From Pedosphaera sp. (GTDB lineage Bacteria > Verrucomicrobiota > Verrucomicrobiia > Limisphaerales > SIAT01), in assembly GCA_009691645.1 (NCBI GenBank), contig SIAT01000032.1, positions 1 to 13,400 on the forward strand: a stretch of DNA of 13,400 nucleotides. Direction: 5' to 3'. The position numbers and the translations under genes were made by a program. A model generated the notes under the pieces. It ran no database searches. It saw only the letters and a program-made list of their open reading frames with translations, and was not told where the DNA came from. Shown piece by piece: positions 1 through 7,055 of the stretch. How positions within the stretch are numbered: the stretch's first letter is position 1; each line of letters opens with the position of its first letter.

Positions 1-210
1 CGCGGATTCGCCTTTGTCACGATGGGCTCCGCGGAGGAAGGCAAAAAAGCCATCGAGAACCTGAACGGCAAGAACGTCGACGGCCGTGACCTGACTGTGA
101 ACGAGGCGCGCCCTCGTGAAGATCGCCCGCCGCGCAGCGGCGGCGGCGGTGGTTACGGCGGCGGCGGCCGCGGTGGGGATCGCGGCGGCGACCGTGGCGG
201 CCGTTACTAA
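1..210 (+). CDS. RRM-type RNA-binding protein, C-terminal part (5' end outside window)
   Basis: The frame is open from base 1, so only the last 69 residues are present. The first eight residues, RGFAFVTM, fit the RNP1 motif of an RNA recognition motif (R/K-G-F/Y-G/A-F-V-x-aromatic), with Met in the last position. The helix and final strand follow (SAEEGKKAIENLNG, then GRDLTVNEARP), which completes the second half of the RRM. The last 30 or so residues are a low-complexity tail of Gly, Arg, Asp and Tyr. Small single-RRM proteins with Gly-rich tails are known in cyanobacteria, Verrucomicrobia and other bacteria. They bind single-stranded RNA and are often cold-induced. An intrinsic terminator lies 22 bases after the stop, so this is the last gene of its transcript. 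The family call is firm; the RNA target cannot be inferred. Confidence 0.9.
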   Translation, partial: RGFAFVTMGSAEEGKKAIENLNGKNVDGRDLTVNEARPREDRPPRSGGGGGYGGGGRGGDRGGDRGGRY

Positions 211-232
211 TCGGCCCGAGTGAGTTTTACAG

Positions 233-270
233 GCGGGATTCCGTGAAAGCGGAGTCCCGCTTTTCTTTTT
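233..270 (+). terminator. Rho-independent terminator of the RRM gene
   Basis: An 11-bp GC-rich stem pairs 233-243 (GCGGGATTCCG) with 250-260 (CGGAGTCCCGC). It contains a single G-T wobble and closes a 6-base loop, TGAAAG. The run TTTTCTTTTT follows at once (261-270). This is the strongest terminator in the window and lies 22 bases after the RRM stop codon. Confidence 0.92.
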
Positions 271-332
271 GGTGCGAGAGAGCGCGGACGGGTGTCTGCG
301 CAAGCGAGAGGGGCGAAGAGAATGGCAGAACT

Positions 333-1089
333 TCAGAAGCGATCCCACATCGCACTGGGATTGCCGTTCGGCAAGTGCATCCCGATCTTGCTCGGTTTGA
401 GCGGTTCGGCGTGGCCATCCACATGCTCGGTGTTGCAGAGGCCGTCGTGGCGGCCAATGGTGCGGGCGGGCAGGGAACTGAAGAAGGCGTTATTCTCGGT
501 GCGGAAGCAGAGGGCATCCCACGGGGCCACGCTGGTCTGATTGGTGTGGATCCAGAGGTCGGGGTTCGGCTCCGCTGGGTTGGAAATCCACGAGATATCG
601 GCGAAGACGACGGTGGCAGCCGGGTTGACCACCATCTCCTCATAGACCTTCGGTTGGCCTAAATAAACGCTGATGCTCGGGTAATTGACCCCGATGCGGA
701 ACCAATTATTGGGGAGACCGGCGACCGTTGGCTGGGTTTAGCTCGGACAGTTGTAAGCGAGGATCTGGTCGGCGGCGTAACTGCGCAGAATGTCCGGCCA
801 AGAAGTGGCGGTCGCATCCGGCACATAGGCTCCCGCCGGCGCGGGCCAGTTGCACAAAGCCGCCATGATTGTCATCGCTGTACATCTTGAAGGCGAGGCC
901 GAGCTGTTTGTGGTTGCTGAGGCATTTGACCGCTTTGGCCTTGCCCTTGGCCCGGCCCAGCGAGGGCAGGAGCATGCCGGCGAGAATACTGATGATGGCG
1001 ATGACGACGAGCAACTCGATGAGGGTAAAGGCGCGGCGCCCGTGAATATCACGCGAAATGCGTGAGGAATAGATTGCGTTTGTGTTCAT
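333..1089 (-). pseudogene. Type II secretion/pilin-like H-X9-DG protein, broken by a frameshift and an in-frame stop
   Basis: Read from 1089 leftwards, the product starts MNTNAIYSSRISRDIHGRRA, a type III prepilin leader. The mature N terminus FTLIELLVVIAIISILAG follows, with the usual Glu at +5. After MYSDDNHGGFVQ (near 840-860) the reading must move by one base to continue as WPAPAGAYVPDATATSWPDI and ILAYNCPS. A TAA stop at 738-740 then interrupts the frame. The same frame continues beyond it (NWFRIGVNYPSISVYLG, EEMVVNPAATVVFADISW) to RHDGLCNTEHVDGHAE, an exact H-X9-DG motif, and stops at 333-335. The repaired product would be about 251 residues, normal for this family, whose members are secreted pseudopilin-like proteins abundant in Verrucomicrobia and Planctomycetes. 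An alternative start at 1140 adds 17 residues. Read error at two sites cannot be excluded. RluA-family and phosphatase genes lie upstream on the same strand. Confidence 0.8.
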
Positions 1090-1150
1090 GACGTCGCGTG
1101 GCTCAAGTTTTCTAGAAACAGGCAGGTTGCGTGCCAACATGACGGTAGTC

Positions 1151-1885
1151 TCAGTGTTGACGCCTTCCTTTAACGGCGAACCCGTTCATGTGCAGAAATT
1201 CTTCGGTCGGCGCAGTGATGTGGACGCGCCGGCGGGTGAACGGATCGGTGTAGCTCAGCGCGACGGCGCGCAGCGCAAACGGCATGTCGTCAGATTTCCC
1301 GAGCGGGCGATAGAGTGAGTCACCGAGCACAGCATGTCCGCAGTGGGCGAGGTGGACGCGGATCTGATGCGTGCGGCCCGTGAGCGGGCGCGCTTCGATT
1401 AACGCGCGTCCGGCTCTCGCTTCCAGCACGCGGAAATGCGTCTCGGCCGGTTTTCCAGTACGCGTGTCCACCTTCATCCGCCCGGCCTTGCCGAGTGCGG
1501 GGCCGAGTGGTTCGCGGCAGGTCCATTCCTGCTGGCGCGGCTCGTCGTGGACGCCGGCGAGATAAACCTTCTCCATCTGCCGCGATTCGAAGAGGCGGCT
1601 GTACTCGGGCATCGCGCTGGGATTTTTCACGCAGAGCAACACGCCGCTGGTTTCGGCGTCGAGTCGGTGGACGTAGCGGAGGAAGTGAAGGTTCCGGCTG
1701 TGCGCCCAGAAATCGCGCATGGCGATCGAGTCGTTGATGGCCGCCTGCAGATTGCGCGAGGTCTGCGTCCAATCGTCGGGCACGAGCAACCAGTCGACGG
1801 GCTTGTCGATGGCGATCACGGAGCGGTCCTCGTACAGGATCGGGATCTGCAGCTCGCCCAGTTCGATGAATTTAGGTTTGGCCAT
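1151..1885 (-). CDS. RluA-family RNA pseudouridine synthase without S4 domain
   Basis: This 244-residue protein should convert specific uridines in rRNA or tRNA to pseudouridine in the cytoplasm. It carries the family signature HRLDAETSG at residues 73-81, and Asp76 is the catalytic aspartate. The strand YEDRSVIAIDKP (18-29) opens the fold. The other hallmark, TGRTHQIRVHL (169-179), and a final RVHITAP are also in place. The protein begins directly with the catalytic domain and has no N-terminal S4 RNA-binding domain, so it resembles RluA or TruC rather than RluC or RluD. The exact target site cannot be told. The start at 1885 is the first ATG, with no evident Shine-Dalgarno sequence. The gene lies 26 bases after the phosphatase gene on the same strand, so the two may share a transcript. 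All key motifs are intact. Confidence 0.92.
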   Translation of the reverse strand: MAKPKFIELGELQIPILYEDRSVIAIDKPVDWLLVPDDWTQTSRNLQAAINDSIAMRDFWAHSRNLHFLRYVHRLDAETSGVLLCVKNPSAMPEYSRLFESRQMEKVYLAGVHDEPRQQEWTCREPLGPALGKAGRMKVDTRTGKPAETHFRVLEARAGRALIEARPLTGRTHQIRVHLAHCGHAVLGDSLYRPLGKSDDMPFALRAVALSYTDPFTRRRVHITAPTEEFLHMNGFAVKGRRQH

Positions 1886-1911
1886 TCGAAAAGATGCTTT
1901 GGATTTTCGCG

Positions 1912-3423
1912 TCAGGCCATCCAGTGAGGCGAGAGAATGCCGCTATCCGGCGAGACGGCGCCGACAAGTGGCGACTCGGGATTGCGGAAATCAATGCCGG
2001 CAAGATTAGTGTAATGACGGAACACGTCAGTGTTCTGGATGAACCCGGCGAAGCGTTCCGCGCCCGGCCCGATTGCCGAGATCGGCACGTAGTCGGACGT
2101 ATGCGCGCCGCTGGTCCAGCCCACGCCAGTATAGTTCGCCATCAACTGCCCGAGCTGGCAGGTGAGTGTGTTCATCAGGTTGTAAATCGGCTCACCCTCT
2201 TTCTTGATGAACGGCACAAGCAACTTCGCGCGGCGCGGCGTAATCTCGTAGCCGATCGCTTCCTTGATGATCGCGGCGATCTTGGCCGGATCGGTGACAG
2301 GCTCCGGCTTCTTGTCGCGTTCTTCGGGGGGGCTGAGCTTTTTTAGAATCTCGGAGAACGACGCTTTCACCTCGAGCAGGTTCGAGAAGAGCAGCGGACT
2401 GAGGCCGTAACGCAAGCCGGTGCCGTTCAATCCCGGGTTGCCGGTGCTGTGGTCGGTGGTGATGACAAGCAGCGTGTCCGCGTGCTGCCGCTGGAATTCG
2501 AGGCAGACTTCGAGCGCTTCGTCGAACGCTATCTGGTCGAAGAACGCCGCCGCCGCGTCGTTCATGTGGCAACCGTGATCCACACGGCCGCCTTCGACTT
2601 GCAGGATGAAACGCTCGTGCCGCGCTAGTTTCTCCAGCGCACGCTGAGTCATCGCAGCCAGCGTGGGAATGGATTTGGCCAGCTTCGTGTCGTGCGTGTG
2701 ATCCACGGTGAAAGGCAGGTGACTCGCCGCGAAAGTGCCGAGCCACCGCTTGTCGAGTGGCGCGGCAGCGAGGTCGGCAGATTCATTCAGCAGCGCGTAA
2801 TCCTTCACGCGATACTCGGTGTACACGTCGCGTTTGTCTTTGCGTTTGGTTTTGTCGAAGAACTTCCGTCCACCGCCGAGCAACACTTCGACGCCGCGAT
2901 CGAGATATTGCGTGGCGATGGATTCGGCAGCTTCGCGCTTGAGTCCTTTCGTGGCGAAGCCCGCGGGCGTTGCATGAGTGATTTCAGTGGTCGTGACGAG
3001 GCCGCGTTTCCAGCCGGCTTGGCCGAACAGTTCGTACAACGTTGTCAGTTCGCGGCCGTCGGGCAGGATGTTCACCGTACCATTGACGATGCGCGAACCG
3101 GATCCCCAACTCGACGAGGCCGCCGAGGAATCGGTTACCAGCGAGCTGAGCGATCGCATGTCCATCAGCCCGTGGTGCGCACCAGCGCGGCGATGCAGAT
3201 CGAGCCACGCCAATCCGCGTTTGCGGCTGAGGTGGGCGAGTTGATCGGCCATCGAGAGTGTGGCGAGGCTCATCCCGTCGGCGACGAGGTGGATGATTTT
3301 GGACGGCTTCTGGCCCGACCGCGTCGCGGCAGCATCTGCGGGACGCGCGATGTGCGGGAAAGCGGCAACGCTCGCAGCCACGAGGCCCGAGCCGGAAATG
3401 AACTTGCGGCGTGAGACAGCCAT
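1912..3423 (-). CDS. phoA: Alkaline phosphatase, Tat-exported
   Basis: This is a complete 503-residue periplasmic phosphomonoesterase that releases inorganic phosphate from organic esters. The start at 3423 places the Tat signal SRRKFISGSG at residues 4-13, followed by a hydrophobic stretch and the likely cleavage region ARPADA (26-31). An upstream start would add 44 basic residues before the signal and is unlikely. By alignment to the PhoA family from memory, the active site is complete: metal ligand Asp49 (VADGMS), nucleophile Ser99 in VTDSSAAS, THATPAG (149-155), Glu278 in VEGGRVDH, Asp282 and His286, Asp324-His325 in TTDHSTG, and His441 in GAHTSDY. His283 stands where the E. coli enzyme has Lys328, as in many other bacterial phosphatases. 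No convincing Pho box is seen upstream. The phosphatase family is certain; substrate range is not. Confidence 0.94.
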   Translation of the reverse strand: MAVSRRKFISGSGLVAASVAAFPHIARPADAAATRSGQKPSKIIHLVADGMSLATLSMADQLAHLSRKRGLAWLDLHRRAGAHHGLMDMRSLSSLVTDSSAASSSWGSGSRIVNGTVNILPDGRELTTLYELFGQAGWKRGLVTTTEITHATPAGFATKGLKREAAESIATQYLDRGVEVLLGGGRKFFDKTKRKDKRDVYTEYRVKDYALLNESADLAAAPLDKRWLGTFAASHLPFTVDHTHDTKLAKSIPTLAAMTQRALEKLARHERFILQVEGGRVDHGCHMNDAAAAFFDQIAFDEALEVCLEFQRQHADTLLVITTDHSTGNPGLNGTGLRYGLSPLLFSNLLEVKASFSEILKKLSPPEERDKKPEPVTDPAKIAAIIKEAIGYEITPRRAKLLVPFIKKEGEPIYNLMNTLTCQLGQLMANYTGVGWTSGAHTSDYVPISAIGPGAERFAGFIQNTDVFRHYTNLAGIDFRNPESPLVGAVSPDSGILSPHWMA

Positions 3424-3430
3424 GAGGCGC

Positions 3431-3459
3431 AGCGTAACAGACTGGCAAACGGGTTTCAA
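3431..3459 (-). promoter_or_regulatory. Possible sigma70-like promoter for the alkaline phosphatase gene
   Basis: On the minus strand, TTGAAA (3454-3459, five of six bases of the -35 consensus) is followed after exactly 17 bases by TACGCT (3431-3436, three of six of the -10 consensus). The -10 box ends only 7 bases before the ATG at 3423. Transcription would then start at or next to the start codon, giving a leaderless mRNA. This fits the lack of a ribosome binding site. The -10 match is weak, so this is tentative. Confidence 0.3.
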
Positions 3460-3542
3460 AATCACTTTTCGGTGACGTTGCCGTGGATGAGTGTTTTGCG
3501 GCTTGCGCTGGTCGGCGCGAGTCGCTTTGCTTGCTACACGAG

Positions 3543-4289
3543 ATGCTCGACGCAACCGGAAAAACGCTGGTCATCGTGCCGACCTACAACGAGCGGGAGA
3601 ACCTGCCCGCGCTCGCGGAGCGTCTCTTGAAATTGCCTGCATCGGTGGATCTGCTCGTGGTGGACGACAATTCGCCCGACGGCACCGGCCAGTTGGCGGA
3701 TGAATTGGCGTCGAAGCACCCTCAGATCCATGTGCTTCATCGTCTGAGCAAAGCGGGACTTGGTCGGGCGTACCTCGCCGGCTTCAAGTGGGCTTTGGCG
3801 CGCGACTACGAATTCATCCTCGAGATGGACGGCGACTTCTCGCACGACCCGAACGACATCCCGCGTTTTCTCACGGCCGTTGCGGATGCCGATCTCGCCA
3901 TCGGTTCGCGCTATTCGAATGGTATCCGTGTCATCAACTGGCCGCTGCGGCGGCTGATGCTGAGCCTCGCCGCGGCCACCTATGTGCGCACTATCACTGG
4001 GATGCCGTTCACGGATCCGACGGGCGGCTTCAAATGTTTCCGTCGCCGCGCCTTGGCGAGCCTCGATCTCGACGCGGTGAAGTCCAACGGTTACAGCTTC
4101 CAGATTGAGTTGACGCATAAGATTTGGCGGCAGGGGATGAAAGTCGTCGAGGCACCGATTATTTTCACCGACCGGTTTCAAGGCACATCGAAAATGTCCG
4201 GTGCCATCGTGCGCGAAGCGGTCTGGATGGTTTGGAGCCTGCTGTTTCAGAACGGACTACGCCGCTCGCCGCGTCCGCAAAAAATGTAA
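3543..4289 (+). CDS. Family 2 glycosyltransferase, dolichyl/polyprenyl-phosphate mannosyltransferase (DPM1) type
   Basis: This 248-residue enzyme should move a sugar from a nucleotide donor to a polyprenyl phosphate at the inner face of the membrane. It has the GT-A order expected of DPM1-like proteins: VIVPTYNERENL (10-21), VVDDNSPDGTG (39-49), then MDGDFSHDP (95-103). Asp96 and Asp98 form the metal-binding DxD. A TDPTGGFKCFRR motif and a GYSFQIEL segment follow. No C-terminal membrane segments are present, so it belongs to the short soluble form. I chose ATG 3543 because it sits just before the first strand; an upstream ATG at 3483 would add 20 unconvincing residues. No clear Shine-Dalgarno sequence is seen at either. 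The next gene begins 5 bases after the stop, so the two are probably co-transcribed. Donor and acceptor are not determined by the sequence. Confidence 0.9.
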   Translation: MLDATGKTLVIVPTYNERENLPALAERLLKLPASVDLLVVDDNSPDGTGQLADELASKHPQIHVLHRLSKAGLGRAYLAGFKWALARDYEFILEMDGDFSHDPNDIPRFLTAVADADLAIGSRYSNGIRVINWPLRRLMLSLAAATYVRTITGMPFTDPTGGFKCFRRRALASLDLDAVKSNGYSFQIELTHKIWRQGMKVVEAPIIFTDRFQGTSKMSGAIVREAVWMVWSLLFQNGLRRSPRPQKM

Positions 4290-4294
4290 ACCGA

Positions 4295-5317
4295 ATGACT
4301 CCGGTCAACATCGGCATTGTCGGCACCGGTTTCATGGCGGTGGCGCACATCAAAGCGCTTCGACAAATTCCCGAGGCGCGCATCGCCGCACTTTGCAATC
4401 CGAGCGGACGCAATCTCGACGGTGATTTCAGCAACGTCTTCGGCAACGTGGGCACGCACGAACCGGTGCGACTCGATATGCGCGAAGTGAAGGTTTATCA
4501 CGACTTCGCCGCGTTGCTCGCTGATCCCGACATCCACGTGGTGGACATCACCACGCCGACGCCCCTGCACGCGGAGCAAGCCATCGCCGCGCTGCGCGCC
4601 GGCAAACACGTGATGTGCGAGAAACCGCTGGCGCGGACCTCTGCCGAGGCGCGAGCAATCGTCGCTGAGGCAGCGCGCGCAAAGGGTTTTCTGATGCCGG
4701 CGATGTGCCTGCGTTTCTGGCCCGAGTGGGTGTGGCTGAAGCAGGCAATCAGTGAGGGCCGTTACGGTCGCGTGTTGAGCGCGCGGTTCCGTCGCGTGGC
4801 TGAACCACCGGCGTGGGGTGGATTTCTCGATGGCAAAAAATCCGGCGGGGCGCTGCTGGATATGCACATTCACGACGCGGACTTTGTGCAGTTCTGTTTC
4901 GGCCGGCCTCGCCGCGTCTTCGCCGCAGGCCACAGTTCCGTGAGTGGCGCGATTGATTATGTGTCGGCACAGTACGAGGTCGCGAATGGCGCGGTGGTGC
5001 ATGCCGAAGGAAGCTGGGCGATGGCGCGCGGGTTCGGTTTCAACATGGCGTACACGGTGAACTTCGAGCGTGCGACGGCCGATTACGATCTCGCTCGCGG
5101 CAAGGAGTCGCTGAAACTTTTCGAGCCGGATCAAGCACCATGCATCGTCGCCTGCGATGGAGCGGACGGCTACGTGGGCGAGTGGCGGCACTTCCTCGAA
5201 TCCATCCGGACCGGCCAACCGCCGAGTGTGGTCACGGCGGCGGACGGAGTCAGTGCGCTTGAGATTTGCGAGGCGGAGGAATGTTCGATCGCCACGGGAA
5301 ACCCGGTGGCCTTGTGA
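4295..5317 (+). CDS. Gfo/Idh/MocA-family NAD(P)-dependent oxidoreductase
   Basis: The predicted 340-residue protein opens with a Rossmann dinucleotide-binding strand and loop, NIGIVGTGFMA (5-15). The family signature HVMCEKPLA lies at 105-113, with Glu109-Lys110-Pro111. The C-terminal catalytic sheet domain begins with the SGGALLDMHIHDADFV stretch (183-198), where the His residues match the usual substrate-site D/H-x-x-x-H pattern. Members oxidise or reduce sugars, inositols or sugar nucleotides. The substrate here is unknown. ATG 4295 is preferred because it stands directly before the first strand; an ATG 171 bases upstream would overlap the glycosyltransferase and add unrelated residues. 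The 5-base gap to the glycosyltransferase suggests a joint role in making or modifying a glycan, but that is inference. The stop codon directly abuts the stop of rmuC on the other strand. Confidence 0.9.
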   Translation: MTPVNIGIVGTGFMAVAHIKALRQIPEARIAALCNPSGRNLDGDFSNVFGNVGTHEPVRLDMREVKVYHDFAALLADPDIHVVDITTPTPLHAEQAIAALRAGKHVMCEKPLARTSAEARAIVAEAARAKGFLMPAMCLRFWPEWVWLKQAISEGRYGRVLSARFRRVAEPPAWGGFLDGKKSGGALLDMHIHDADFVQFCFGRPRRVFAAGHSSVSGAIDYVSAQYEVANGAVVHAEGSWAMARGFGFNMAYTVNFERATADYDLARGKESLKLFEPDQAPCIVACDGADGYVGEWRHFLESIRTGQPPSVVTAADGVSALEICEAEECSIATGNPVAL

Positions 5318-6670
5318 CTATGCGCCGGGAGGCGTTCGGAGGATGTCACTGAGCGGCGGCGGTTCAGCGAGTTCTTTGCCAGCCATGCCGGCGCCGAGTT
5401 GCTTGAGCCGCTCGCCTTGTGGGCGGACGCTTTTTTCGTAGCTGCCGACGGCGCAGTTGTAGGCCTCGGTGGCCCGCTCGAGGCCGGTGCGGATTTTCTC
5501 GAAGTGCGCGCTGAAGGTTGCCACACGTGCGAAGAGTTCCTGCGCGGCTTCGGCGATGGCGCGGGCGTTCTCGGCCTGCGCGTGCTGCTGCCAGGAGAGC
5601 TTCACTGAGTTTAACAACGCGATGAGCGTGGAGGGCGTGGCGAGCACGATGTGCCTGCGGCTGGCTTCGATGTGCAGATCGCGATCCCCCTCAAGCGCGG
5701 CGCTGTAGAGCGACTCGGCGGGCAGAAAGAGCACCACGTGGTCGAAGGCGTTCGGGAACTGGCGGGGGTACTCGCGTTCAGAGAGACTGCGCATGGTGAG
5801 TTTGAGTCGCGCGGCGTGGGCAGCGCAGATCTCGGCGCGCTTGGTAGAATCGGCACCGTCCATGGCGCCGAGCGAGTCGAGATCGGGGACTTTTGAATCC
5901 ACGATAATCACCCGATGACCGGGTAACTTGATAAGCAGATCCGGGCGGCCATCATCGCCGGCGGATTGCTCCACAAAATCGCAGTGCTGGCTGAGGCCGG
6001 CGCTCTCGATCACGTTGCGCAGCGTTTCTTCGCCCCAACGCCCGCGGGCCTGATTCGATTTGAGTACGGAGCGGAACTGCTGTGTCTCATTGGCGAGCAC
6101 GAGGCTGCTCTTGCCGAGTAGTTCGAGCTGTTTTTTTACTTCGCCGAGCATAGTGGATTGATTCGTTTCGCTCTGCTGAAGACGTTGTTGGTAGCTCTGA
6201 AGCTGATCTTCCAGTGGCTTCACCAACTTGGCAATGGACTCCCGTCGCGTGTCGAGATCGCCTTTGGCTTCGGTGGTGAAACGCCCGAGCGTCTCGGTGG
6301 CAAGGCGGAGGAATTCCGGCTGCGTCTGCCGCAGGGCATCGGCACTGAGCGCTTTGAACGTGTCACGCAGATCGGCCAGCGCCTTTTCCTGTGCGACTTT
6401 GGCCTCAACAATCTGGCGCTCGTGTGCCGCACGTTGATCGAGAAGCAGGCGCTCGGCTGCTTCGCGTCTGGCGCTGGCATCGGCGATGGTGGTGGCCGTT
6501 TGAGCGTGCGCCTCGCGGTGCTTGTTCAAATCGGCTTCACGCTGAACGAGTTGTTGCCTCAGTTCCTCTTCCAGTCGCGTGTCGTGCGGCGTCTGCCGGC
6601 GGCCGTTGAGCAGCCAGCCGATTACGCCGCCGAGCGCGAGGCCGACGAAAAGAAAGAAGTAGGGCTGCAT
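5318..6670 (-). CDS. rmuC: DNA recombination protein RmuC
   Basis: RmuC limits DNA inversion at short inverted repeats in E. coli and is predicted to contain a nuclease-like core. The 450-residue product has the normal architecture. One N-terminal membrane helix (about residues 3-22, FFLFVGLALGGVIGWLL) is followed by a long charged coiled coil rich in Glu, Arg, Gln and Ala (about 30-200). The conserved RmuC domain then shows GRWGEETLRN (210-219), RPDLLIKLP (242-250) and VDSKVP (257-262). These carry the Asp and Lys typical of PD-(D/E)xK-like folds. I use ATG 6670; a TTG two codons upstream would overlap the ridA stop by three bases. The gene follows ridA with a 2-base gap and is probably translated from the same message. 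No base separates its stop from the convergent oxidoreductase stop. Confidence 0.93.
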   Translation of the reverse strand: MQPYFFLFVGLALGGVIGWLLNGRRQTPHDTRLEEELRQQLVQREADLNKHREAHAQTATTIADASARREAAERLLLDQRAAHERQIVEAKVAQEKALADLRDTFKALSADALRQTQPEFLRLATETLGRFTTEAKGDLDTRRESIAKLVKPLEDQLQSYQQRLQQSETNQSTMLGEVKKQLELLGKSSLVLANETQQFRSVLKSNQARGRWGEETLRNVIESAGLSQHCDFVEQSAGDDGRPDLLIKLPGHRVIIVDSKVPDLDSLGAMDGADSTKRAEICAAHAARLKLTMRSLSEREYPRQFPNAFDHVVLFLPAESLYSAALEGDRDLHIEASRRHIVLATPSTLIALLNSVKLSWQQHAQAENARAIAEAAQELFARVATFSAHFEKIRTGLERATEAYNCAVGSYEKSVRPQGERLKQLGAGMAGKELAEPPPLSDILRTPPGA

Positions 6671-6672
6671 GT

Positions 6673-7053
6673 TCAATAGTGGGCGATGACTTCGATCTCG
6701 ACACTTGCGCCACGGGGCAGGGCGACCACTTGCACGGTGGAACGGGCTGGGAAGTCGCTTGTGAAATAGCGCGAGTACACTTCGTTCATTCCGGCGAAGT
6801 CGGCGAGGTTGGTGAGGAACACGGTGCTCTTCACCACGTGGGCGAACGTCAGATTTTGATCGTCCAGAATGGTCTTCACGTTTTCCAGCACACGCTCGGT
6901 CTGCGCTTTGATGTCGCCGCCGACGAGATTGCCCGTGGCCGGATCCAGCGGAATCTGTCCCGCGCAGAAAAGCAGGCCCTCCACGCGCACCGCGTGATTG
7001 TAGGGGCCGACGGCGGGCGCGGCTTTGGGGGGCTTGATGATGGTCTTGCTCAT
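6673..7053 (-). CDS. ridA: RidA (YjgF/YER057c/UK114) family enamine/imine deaminase
   Basis: This 126-residue protein has the normal length of RidA, a trimer that hydrolyses reactive 2-aminoacrylate-type enamines and imines released by PLP enzymes. Signature parts are GPYNHAVRVEGLLFCAGQIPLD (starting at residue 16), TERVLENVKTIL (52-63) and PARSTVQVVALPRGASVEIE (102-121). Arg104 corresponds to the Arg105 that binds the substrate carboxylate in the E. coli and Salmonella enzymes, and Glu119 to their Glu120, so it appears active. The gene starts 2 bases after mtnP stops and ends 2 bases before the rmuC ATG, which marks a tight minus-strand operon. No strong ribosome binding site is visible, and translational coupling is likely. 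Some family members have other roles, but the active-site Arg favours the classic deaminase. Confidence 0.94.
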   Translation of the reverse strand: MSKTIIKPPKAAPAVGPYNHAVRVEGLLFCAGQIPLDPATGNLVGGDIKAQTERVLENVKTILDDQNLTFAHVVKSTVFLTNLADFAGMNEVYSRYFTSDFPARSTVQVVALPRGASVEIEVIAHY

Positions 7054-7055
7054 GG

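Noticed and set aside
130..207. Repeated GGCGGCGGT and GGGGATCGCGGCGGC units as a CRISPR or satellite repeat
   Set aside because: They are codons of the Gly/Arg/Asp-rich tail of the RRM protein, in frame up to the stop.
271..332. Spacer between the RRM terminator and the pilin-like pseudogene
   Set aside because: I see no promoter, RNA gene or repeat in it.
738..740. In-frame stop in the pilin-like gene as selenocysteine or programmed readthrough
   Set aside because: The codon is TAA, not TGA, no stem-loop of SECIS type is evident, and a separate frameshift breaks the same gene, so decay or read error is simpler.
3424..3542. Pho box before the alkaline phosphatase gene
   Set aside because: One CTGTTAC lies upstream on the minus strand, but the expected second copy 11 bases away is missing.
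4247..5218. Minus-strand open frame of about 323 codons opposite the Gfo/Idh/MocA gene
   Set aside because: It has no family motif and is composition-driven; the plus-strand frame carries the full oxidoreductase signature.
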